Part shown: piece after piece, positions 31,010 to 40,400 of the stretch
How positions within the stretch are numbered: position 1 is the first letter of the stretch
Layout: each line of letters begins with the position of its first letter
Assembly (NCBI RefSeq): GCF_000499845.2
Contig: NC_023749.2
Span: forward strand, 23,126,878-23,190,877
Length of the DNA: 64,000 bases
Source: Phaseolus vulgaris
Lineage: Eukaryota > Streptophyta > Magnoliopsida > Fabales > Fabaceae
Direction: 5' to 3'
Notes under the pieces: generated by a model
Seen by the model: only the letters and a program-made list of their open reading frames with translations
Told to the model about the DNA's origin: nothing
The model's database searches: none
Position numbers and translations under genes: made by a program

Positions 31010-33634
31010 TCAGTCTTCAGCGGGAACCACCTTCCCATCCACCACCTCGTTGTTGAGGGACACCATGCTAAGATCCAGATCGGGGAACAAGCAGGCGAAC
31101 TGTTCCCGTGCGGCCTCGAATCCAGCAGCAAGAATTTGGGCAGAACTCAGATTAAGCTCTTCAATTTGTTTCTTGAGTTCTTCAGTTTGTTCCTTCAGCC
31201 CCTTGTTCTGCTGCTCCAGCTCTTCAGCTTGCTTCTTGAGTTTGTCGATGGTTTCCTGAGCTTGGAGAAGGTCTTCAGCAACCTTCTTGGATTCTGCCTG
31301 CACCTGGCCCTATTCAGCAGCGATTTTCCCCTTCTCTGTGTTGGCTTCAGCAAGCTTCGCCATGGTGTCGTCCCTTTCTTTTTCCACCGCCCCCAGGAAG
31401 ACCTCCCGATCGGCTGACCTTTGCTCCAGTTTCTTCACCTTGGCGGCATCAGCTTTGATCAAGGCCTCCAGGTCAGCCACTTTCACGCGATAAGGCACCA
31501 GCTTGCTCTCTAGCTCGATCTTCTCTTGAGCCAAGAGCTGTACCTTATGGCGGAGATCGGTGGCCTCCTTGCGTGCCACCCTGAGCTCGGTGCTCATTGC
31601 ATCTTCTACTCTGGAGTGTTCAATCTCCGCGAGTGTCAGATTGCAGGACTACTTCTCCGCCTCAATCCTTATAGTGTTGTTCTCAGTTCGAAGGGCGTAG
31701 AGGTCGTCCTGGAGCTTCCTGGGGGAGCTCTCCACAGCTCTAGAGATAATGGTGGGGAAGTCCTCTGCCATCATCTTCAGTTTGGCCGAGAAAGGCTCCC
31801 ACATCCTCGTGACCTCGAGAGAGAGGTTTGCTTGTGGAGGCACCGGGTGGGCTCGTTGTTGGCTCTCGCCGCCACCTTCTTTAGTTGGTTGCTCAGCAGG
31901 TGCTTCTTGGCGTGGTGGCGACGTCGGGGATTCAGTAATCAGAATCGGAGAGTTGTGGGCAACCTCATCCCCGATTGGAGCAACGTTTGCGGTTGAGGCA
32001 TTTGAAGGAGGACCCCCTCCAGCTGATACATAAGGCGTGGAGGCGCTCGGGGGGTCCTCCATGAAGTTTGGCTCGGGGGCCTCAACCGCAGGTGGCGCAG
32101 ACGCCAATGGAATTGCTTGGACTGGTGAGGCAGGAGCTGGCGGAGGAGGCAATGTTGGAGGTGGAGCAGGCGTGGATGGCGGTGTTGATGTTGGAAGAGG
32201 GGGTGGAGCAGATGGAGAAGAAGGTGCCACCCTCTTCCTCTTCGTGACGAGGCCATCTTCAGTTGCCTCGTCGTCATCCTCTTCCTCCTCGTGGACTATT
32301 TGGGGGGCTTTCCTCTTGGATTTCCTGAGGACAAGCTTTTTGCGTTGGTTGGCGGGTTGGACATCGGGAGGAGTTGGACCTTTGGGTGGCGATCGGCCCT
32401 GTGCGGCGGCGATCTCCACCACCGAGTTCGGCACGGTTTGTGAACCCGATGCCAACCCGTGGGTTCGGGCGAGCGCCCTCAGTTCAGCGAGCTTGCCCTG
32501 ACCCAACATATTATCTGCATAGAGCAAAAATGCATGGGTTAGCTCAGAGAGAAAATAAATGCATAAGGCAGTATGCAGCAAAGCAGATAAATGGTGCAGA
32601 AAAATAAAACCAAAGTCTTGCGCACAACGCACAAGACGCCCAGAAATAGTTAACAGAGGTAATGTTAGAATAAAGGCTTAGACGTTCTAACCTATGCGAA
32701 TTTCGAGTTGGTCCTCGAAGAATTCGAAGCAGATGAGCATGGTGGTGAGGAAGGTGATGTTAGCATCTGCCACGCTCTTCCAGAAGAAGTAGAGGTCTCT
32801 GTCCAAGGCACCCATGCTATCCGAACTTCTTGGCCTCCTGAAGCTACTCTTGGACTCTTTGTTCCCCTTGTTTACCCAATACAAGGGGAAACCGTCGAGC
32901 AACGAAGCGTCCTTGTCATTGGGGCGCACCTGGACGAATTTGCCTTTCCAGTCTTTGTAGGATTGTTGGAAGATAGAGAGGATCGACCTCCCAGCAATCC
33001 CGTTCAAGCTTACCCACAGGCGATCTCCTGGGTGCTTGGCTTCAAAAAGAAATAAGAAAACATCCACTGATGCTGGCAACCCCAGATGGTCGCACATGAC
33101 CTGGAACGCCCGCACGAACGCCTAGCTGTTGGGATGGAGTTGGGCGGCGGCGATGTTGAGTTCGGTAAGAAGCTCCCTCTCAAAGCGAGTGAAGGGAAAC
33201 CTAAGTTTCACCTTCTTGAACAGGGTTGTGTAAACGAAGCAGAAGGGTCCACCGTTGTTCCCCTTGTCGTCGGCGCAAACTGGCAGGTCGGGGGGGCAAG
33301 GTAGCACCGTCATCTGTTCGTCGTGCTCCTTATGGAATGATTGGTGAGGCTCGTCCCCTTTCTTTAGTCGCAGAACTGCCCCAGCAGAATTTACAGAAGA
33401 CGTTTCCCTCAACAAAGTCGAGGTGGCCCAGGGGTATAGTTTTTTGAAGTCTAGGGAGGGAACAGAGGCTCCTCCGGCAACGGGTGGAGTGGCCTGAGCC
33501 AAGTTGGGGCGGGAGGGTGCAGGCCTCTCAGCCTGAGAAGACGAAGCACCACGTGCTCGTGGTGGGTCATGTGCTTGTGAGGAGGGGTTTCGTGATAAAG
33601 GAGGAGGGTTTGGGGTGATCTTTGAGTGAGTCAT
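31010..33634 (-). pseudogene. Element B antisense spliced gene, three nonsense codons
   Basis: Same gene as at 5361-8020. Coding exon one 33634 to 32692 (943 nt), intron 32515-32691 (177 bp), coding exon two 32514 to 31010. TAG codons stand at 33122-33124 (Trp in A and C), 31649-31651 (Leu) and 31310-31312 (Leu). No frameshift is seen: all segments share one frame after splicing. The conserved tail (REQFACLFPDLDLSMVSL) is intact. A probable UTR intron (33643-33874, 232 bp) precedes the ATG. Decay by substitutions alone, with length and splice sites kept, suggests the copy was coding until recently. Confidence 0.8.
32515..32691 (-). other. Intron in element B antisense gene (177 bp)
   Basis: GT-AG: donor CATAG|GTTAGAACG after 32692, acceptor TATGCAG|ATAATATG before 32514. 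The junction again makes a GAT codon. Confidence 0.8.
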
Positions 33635-33642
33635 TGCGGAAG

Positions 33643-33874
33643 CTGCAGAGGAAAAAGAAAAGGAAAAATGATCAGGGTACGCAGAGGCTGACTCGATCAT
33701 GGAAGAAGGGTGAAAAACGAACGAACGTAGGTTCGTTGTGACGTTGACGAAGCCCTAAGTTACGAGAAAGAAGAAATGGAAAAAACAACCCACAACGTAT
33801 GCACCAGACAGTTAAAGGATGATGCTAATCGGTTAAAATGCAGGAAAAACCAGCAGGAGAAGGAAAGGAAGTAC
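33643..33874 (-). other. Probable 5' UTR intron of element B antisense gene (232 bp)
   Basis: Donor AAAAAG|GTACTTCC and acceptor CTCTGCAG, eight bases before the ATG at 33634. It contains the inverted repeat AACGAAC-GTAG-GTTCGTT at about 33719-33738. Confidence 0.55.
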
Positions 33875-34229
33875 CTTTTTATGATCGGAAGAGTGATGGA
33901 AGAAGTTGGTGATTCAGGAGGTTGAAGAACGTTGAAAGCTTTTTTGCAGAAGAGAGTTGGAGCGTCTGAGAATGCGAAGAAAGTGATGGAATAGTGGAGC
34001 GAAATGGGTTTAAGGGTTTTTCGAAATGGGTTTGGGAAGCGCAAACGTTAACTGAAGGTAACCGTTGATGAAGCCACGTGTCGAGCGATGGGTGAGGTGT
34101 TTGGTGGAGCGTCAGAGAAGCTGAAAGTACAATCGCTTGAAATTCTGCGCCATGCCATGTAGATCGGTATTGACGTGACTCTTTTAGTCTTTTCGCTGGA
34201 CAAGTCTTCGCTTAAGACTGGGGGGCTTG

Positions 34230-35049
34230 TGTACCGCCCTGGTAGTCAGAAGTGATGACGTGGCATCAAGCTACAGTATCGGCGTGTTGACAAGACGCCA
34301 GGTTGGCAGAAGGGAAAGAAGTCGGGGGGCTCGTGAAGTCGCCAGTTATTAAGTGGGCGTGTTCCGATCTCCAGCATACCAGAACCGGCGATCACCGGGT
34401 TAAAGATGAAGTCGCCAGATGTAAACTCAGGCGACCAAGGGATTGGAGATCGCCAGAGCAAGCACATCGCCGAAGATGAAGGTGGTGCAGATTATGAAGG
34501 CGGCCGGCGAGACCACAGGGAAGGTGTACGAAGGCACCCTAACTCGCCAATTCCAGTAGAGATCGCGCTCCCAAGTTAGCTATGCACTGGGCATTACCAT
34601 GCATAAGTAACTTAGCCAAAAGAGAGTCAGAAGCAGCGCCCAAGTCAAGGAGGCTCCAGATGATGGCACGTGTACGACTGGATGCGAGCCACGTGTCCAG
34701 GTGCGTAACTGCCAGGAGAGAGAAAGTGACCAGGTATTTAAGGGTTTCCCAACGAACTTTTGAGGTACGCACGTTCAGATTGTCTTCTTTACGCTTGCGA
34801 GTTCTTGAGCATACTGTGAGAGAGAACATTGCACGGTTCCTTGAGAGTTCTTGAGTGTTTGCTCTTGAAGTATTTGGTGGTTCAGTCACTGACTTGGGCG
34901 TTGGAGTGCGATCGGCCGCAGCGGCGCCGCTCTGTTCTTTTGCAGGTTCTTGAGGTGGATCGTGACGAAGGACGGAGGTTGAAGCGGTGCGCACGTCGAT
35001 CCAAGTTTGACGAGGCAAGTTCCAACGTTCTGGTCAACAGGCAGGATCA
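34230..35049 (+). repeat. Element B 3' LTR (820 bp)
   Basis: Preceded by AAGACTGGGGGG. It differs from 17234-18053 at about five positions. TATTTAAG at 34735-34742. Confidence 0.95.
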
Positions 35050-36325
35050 TGAGTGTAGAGGAGTATAGGCAGAAAATGGAGCTCTACATGATGAGAGCAT
35101 CCATTAGAGAAGAGGAGGACACCACCATAGCAAGATTCCTTAGTGGCCTCTCTCTTGAGATAAGAGATAGGGTAGAACTCCTTCCCTACCAAGACTTGAA
35201 TGACTTGGTTCAACTTTGCATTAAAGTTGAACAACAAAATTTGCGCAAAACTTCAAGTCAAAGGGTGGGTTCATACTCTAGCTTTTATCCCAAGAAAGAT
35301 TATTGTACTGTCCCGTATCCGGGTGTTGACAAAGTCAAGGTCAAAGTCAACGTCGGGGGTCAAAGTCAACGTAAGGCGTCGCCTAGGTGAAGAGACGCCA
35401 AGTGCCACTAACGCCAAGAGGAAGCGTCGCTAAGGTAATGCGTCGCCTAGGTGAAGGCATCGCCCAGTTAAGGCGTCGCCCAAATAGGGCGTCGCCAAGG
35501 TCAAATGTCACAAAGGCGAGGCGATCACCGTGTGGCTCCCCGATACCCATGGGTAGGAAAGACCATGGAGGGAGCGACGCCGTGGGAGGGCCTCAAATCC
35601 CGATAAACCGAGGAAGTAATAAAGAGAAGAGAAAGATGGCTTCAAGGCCATAGTGATAGCGCCAGTGTAGGACAGCCTGACTCGTGAGGTACCCCTGCCA
35701 CCCCAGAGACGCCTTTGGGACAGATACGACTCAAGAGGAGGGTCACGCCCAGAGTAGCCAGGTGCAGGGTACGAGAGGAAGGCAGATACGCTCTCAAAGT
35801 GAGTGACTAGATGTTTGGAGGCATGAGTTGGCACCCAAAGAGTCACCCCTTGTGCAGTTGCACTCCCAAGCAGGAGGACTCACACGAAGAAATGCCCCCA
35901 GATGGGGTCATGGCGTTGTGAGGCCCTCCACGTGTACAGCAGCCAGGTCAGAATAGAAACGCCATTTTGCCAGGTACCAGGTAATTAAAGTTATTTAATA
36001 CAGTTTCCGTTTCGAGCGTTTAAGGTACTATAAATGCTCCCAAGCGTTTTTGACGTCTTAAATGCGCTACGTTTTATAATTAAATGCGCTTTAAGGCGCT
36101 TTAAATGCTAGGGTAGTTTAAATAGGGCCTCGAATGTTGGGAACGGGGTTCGAACTTTTGGCAAATTTTCCAGAAACTCTCTAGTTGCTTGCTCAAGCTT
36201 TGAGGTTACGTACAAGGGACTGGGGAAAGATCTTTGCCAGGGGGAGAAAATATACACTAGACACAGTTTCCTTTTTACCACCTTCAGAGTGCCATACGCG
36301 GTGCTCCGATACGGAGGTGCATAGT

Positions 36326-37117
36326 TGTACCGCCCTGGTGGTCGGATGCGATGACGTGGCATCCTGTTACAGTGTAGGCGTGTTGACAAGGCGCCAGGTT
36401 GACAGTTGGGAAGGAAGTCGGGAGGCACGTGTAGTCGCCGATAGTTAAGTTGGCGTGTTCCGATCTCCAGCTTACCAGAATAGGCGATCGCCAGGTTGAG
36501 GACGAAGTCGCCAGACGCAGACTCAGACGACCAGGCAGTCGGAGATCGCCAGAGCAAGCACATCGCCGAAGTTAAAGGAGAAGCAGATTATGAAGGCGGC
36601 CGGCGAGACCACAGGGAAGGTGTATGAAGGCCCTACCTCGCCAGTTTCAGTAGAGATCGCACTCCTGAGTTAGCTATGCACTGGGCAGCACCATGCATAG
36701 GTAACTTAGCCAAAATGAGAGTAAAAGTAGCGCCAAGTCAGGGAGCCTCCAGATGATGGCACGTGTACAGTTGGATACGAGCCACGTGTCCAAGTCTGTA
36801 ACTGTCAGGAGAGAGAAAACCACCAGGTATATAAGAGTTCCTAACAGATTTTCTAAGGTACGCACGTTCAGTTCATACACTTTACGCTTGCGAGTGACAG
36901 AGCTGTTTGTGAGAGAGATTTGCACGGTTCCAGTTCTTAGTATTTGGTGATACCGTCACTGACTTGAGCGTCGGAGTGCGATCGGCCGCAGCGGCGCCGT
37001 ATCGTTTCTTTGCAGGTTCTTGAGATAGATCCAGAGGAGGAACGGAGGTGAGAAGCGGCGCGCACGTCGATCCTTTGACGAGGCATTCTCCAGCGCTCCG
37101 GTCAACAGGCAGGATCA
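36326..37117 (+). repeat. Element C 5' LTR (792 bp)
   Basis: TGTACCGCCCTGG ... CAGGCAGGATCA. TATA box TATATAAG at 36828-36835, preceded by two CACGTG-bearing motifs (about 36768 and 36783) of the G-box type. Confidence 0.96.
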
Positions 37118-37118
37118 T

Positions 37119-37135
37119 CAGGCGCCCACCGTGGG
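37119..37135 (+). promoter_or_regulatory. Primer binding site region of element C
   Basis: CAGGCGCCCACCGTGGG directly after the LTR, as in B. Confidence 0.7.
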
Positions 37136-37483
37136 ACCGTGTAAAACGTGCTCCCATCCACAGCGTGAGTTCGTGGAGGTTTTCGAGGTTTTCTGCGCGG
37201 TTGTGTGCTGGTGCAACCGTCGTTCTTGGTTTCTTTGAGTTTCGTTCGGTGAAGTTTGTGTTTTAAACCGTTCGTTTGGCTTTTCGATCGGCGGATTCGA
37301 GTTCTTTCGAGTGGTTGTTTGGTTCGCGGGGAAACGGTGGTTTTTGGTGAAGCTGCGATTTTCTTCGAAGGTTTGCGGTGTTCTTGAAGTTCTTACGCAG
37401 TTTCTTGAATCTTCTCCGATCGGTCGCTGATTCGTTCGTGGTTGAAGTGTTATTTGCTGTGCTTCTGTGGTTCGCTGAAGTTA
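37136..37483 (+). other. Element C leader (5' UTR)
   Basis: About 350 bases homologous to the B leader. No gene seen; presumably holds dimerisation and packaging signals. Confidence 0.5.
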
Positions 37484-40400
37484 ATGAGAAAGATGAGAAG
37501 CAATCGTTCCAGTCCCGTGGCTCCCGTCGCAGCTGAAGGCGACGCCGCCATGACCATGGCGCAGATGGCAGAAATGATGCGCTCATTGCAGGCCACTGTA
37601 GAAGCCTCGCGCGTCGAGCAGGCAAGGATACATGAAGACCTGGTCGCCTCTCGCGCCAGAAACGAGGAGCTCAGCAAGGTAGCTGAGGAGCTACGTCGAG
37701 CTCTTCAGGAGCAGCAGGTTCGTTCTTCCGCTGAAGAGGTGGCACCGTCGACGCCGCCTCGTGTTTTCCCAATGCCTTTCATTCAGGCGATTACCGACAC
37801 GCCAATTCCCACGAGCGTGGTCCCGGTTAAAGCTGTTTTTACTGGCGTGGAAGATCCAGAGGCTCATCTGACCACGTTCCACACACAGATGATGCTGTCA
37901 GGAGGGTCGGATGCTGTCTATTGTAAGATGTTCGTGAGCACGCTCCAGGGAACGGCGATGGAGTGGTTTGTGAGCCTGCCTAATGGCCACATAACTAATT
38001 TTCAGCAATTCTCGAAAATCTTTGTCGAGCAGTATATTGTGAACAAGGCACCGCCCAGAGTGTCCTATGATCTGTTTGATATAAGGCAGTACCATGGGGA
38101 GTCCCTCAGAGACTACCTCAATCGCTTCGGAGCACAGATGGTCAGATCGCCGGCCAAGGATGAAGAAATGCTGGTTTATGCCTTCAAGAAGGGTGTGCAG
38201 CCAGGGCCATTCTGCGAAGCCTTGATCAGGGCTCATCCAGCGACGTTTGCTGAAGTCAGGCGACTTGCGGTGGCTCACATCGCCGACGAGAGTGAGGTCG
38301 CCGAGAAGAGAGGCAGTGTGGCTCCCGTCAGGCCACGCGCCCAGACCAGGATCCAGCCACAGAGGGTGCTGGAAACGGCAGCGGCGGCCAGAAAGGATCA
38401 AAGGACTCGCTATCCTTACGATAGGAGAAATAAGGGAAGAAGCCAAGCGCGCCAACCGCCAGCACGCCAACAACCAGCACGCCGGGAATACAATCGCCCG
38501 CCTAAGCACAAATTCGTCATGGGACTAGCGGACCTGATCGCTATCCCTAACATATCTGCTAGATTGAAGGCGCCCGAGAAGGTGGGCGACAAGGTGCTAG
38601 GGTCGAAGCCGGATGTCTGGTGCGAGTTCCACCAGTGCTTTGGCCACAACCTGGACTCGTGTTTGTCTTTAGGGTACCAGCTCGACGATCTGGTTAAGAG
38701 CGGGTTCCTAAACGACTATCTGCTGGACAGAAGGACCGGAGGAGCGTCGAGTTCCCAGCCGGCAGGGGGAGAAGCCCAGCAACACGAGATGCCTATCCAT
38801 GGGGAGATCCACACCATTGCAGGGGGTTTCTCGGGTGGTGGATGCACCGCATCGCAGAGGAAAAAGTACGCGCGATCGGTGATGTCGGTGGACATGTTTG
38901 AAGATCACTCGCCCGAAGTGGACATTACGTTCACCAAGCAGGATCTTCGGGACGTTGTGCCTCACGACAACGATCCCATTGTTATTTCGTTGATCACGGC
39001 GGGAAGGAAGGTTCACCGAGTTCTGGTGGACCAAGGAAGTTCGGCAGACGTGATGTTCTGGCCGACTTTCACGCAGCTAGAATTGCCCCTTGACCAGCTA
39101 AGGCCCTATGGAGGGTGCTTGTATGGGTTCGCTGGCGACCAGGTGGAAGTCAGGGGGTACATTGAGCTGAGAACCACGTTTACCGATGAGGCTGGGTCGA
39201 GGACGGAGAAAATCAAGTACCTCATCGTAAACGCCCCTTCAGCATATAACATCCTGCTGGGAAGGCCCACCCTTAACAGGATAGGCGCAATTCCATCGAC
39301 TCGGCACATGAAGGTGAAGCTGCCGTCCATGGAAGGGGTGGTAATCACGATAAAGTCTGATCAGAAGGAAGCGAAAAAGTGCTATGAAAATAGCCTGAAA
39401 AATAAAAGATCAGTGAGCTATGTCACAACCACCCCACCGCCCGGTGTGAAGCCCAGACCGCCGATAATGGAGGAGGCCGCCGGAAGGGACGTAGAGATGG
39501 TAGATGCTGAGCTGGGGGAGAGGAATGCTGCCCTGGAGGAAGAAGAGGCGCGGAATCGCCCGGAGGAAGCAAGGGAACTCGGAATCGCCAAGGCGGTGAT
39601 CGCCAGAGAATCAAGGCCCAAGCCCGTCGAGCAGTGGCTCGAGAAGGAGATCGGGGGGAAAGTTTTCAAGCTCGGAAGATCTCTGGAGGTCGATCTCCAG
39701 GACCAGATCGCCAAGGTGATTGAACGGCATCTGGACGCGTTTGCCTGGTCCGCTTCGGACATGCCCGGGATCGATCCCGACTTCTTGTGCCATCATCTGG
39801 CGATGGACAACATGGTGAGACCGGTGCGGCAAAGAAGGAGGAAATTTAATGAAGAGAGGAGGCAGGCGATCAAGGATGAGACCCAGAAACTCCTCGCTGC
39901 AGGCCACATCAGGGAAGTCCAGTACCCTGAGTGGTTGGCGAATGTCGTGCTGGTGAAGAAGAGCAACGGGAAATGGCGCATGTGCGTCGATTTCACCGAC
40001 CTGAATAAGGCTTGCCCAAAGGATTCGTATCCTTTACCAAGCATTGATGCCCTGGTTGATAGTGCTGCAGGGTGCAAGCTGCTGAGTTTCCTGGACGCCT
40101 TCTCGGGCTATAATCAGATCAAGATGCATCCCATGGATGAAGAAAAAACAGCCTTCATGACGGAGAGGTCGTGCTACTGCTATAAGGTGATGCCGTTTGG
40201 GCTGAAGAATGCGGGGGCCACGTACCAGAGGCTGATGGACCGAGTACTTGCACCAATGCTGGGAAGGAACGTGCAAGCTTACGTCGATGACATGGTCGTG
40301 ACCTCGCAGGAGAAAAGCAAGCACGTTGCAGACTTGGAAGAATTGTTCACGACGATCGCCAAGTTCAAGTTGAAGCTCAACCCAGAGAAATGCATTTTCG

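Larger units (their letters stand above)
17234..35049 (+). mobile_element. Element B: full-length Tat-lineage retrotransposon carrying nested F (17.8 kb with F)
   Basis: 5' LTR 17234-18053 and 3' LTR 34230-35049 (820 bp each, about 5 differences by eye), flanked by TGAGT on both sides. Without F it is about 12.3 kb, close to C (12.0 kb). It carries gag-pol, hairpin/AATAAA, tandem array and antisense gene in the same order as A and C. Both gag-pol and the antisense gene are damaged. Confidence 0.95.
15770..35303 (+). mobile_element. Element E: plus-strand gypsy element, H family, 5' part only, interrupted by B and D
   Basis: 5' LTR 15770-16458, primer site 16461-16472, gag from 16632. B is inserted at 17234 with TGAGT duplication (17229-17233 and 35050-35054). 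Gag resumes at 35055 and stops at 35303, where the D LTR begins. The remainder is missing. The LTR and gag match H (53199-60792). E is inserted in the X ORF, with AGCAT at 15765-15769 as its left duplication; the right copy is lost. Confidence 0.88.
16632..35303 (+). pseudogene. Element E gag, frameshifted and split by B
   Basis: ATG at 16632 (MSSHSSKSMESDVKS) matches the H gag start. About 140 residues on (RVDLPHFHGKENVEIYLDW, gag domain) a 10-base deletion between two CCCTTA repeats near 17050 shifts the frame, which then stops at 17156. In the restored frame a TGA replaces Arg near 17161. B enters after NM at 17233; the frame resumes cleanly at 35055 (VEEYRQKMELYMMRASIRE) and ends at the D insertion at 35303, before the zinc knuckle. 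It would be a capsid-like protein; this copy is dead. Confidence 0.82.

Noticed and set aside
35304..36325. Independent host promoter region with CACGTG and TATAAAT
   Set aside because: It is the D LTR, confirmed by alignment with solo LTR K across the C insertion point.
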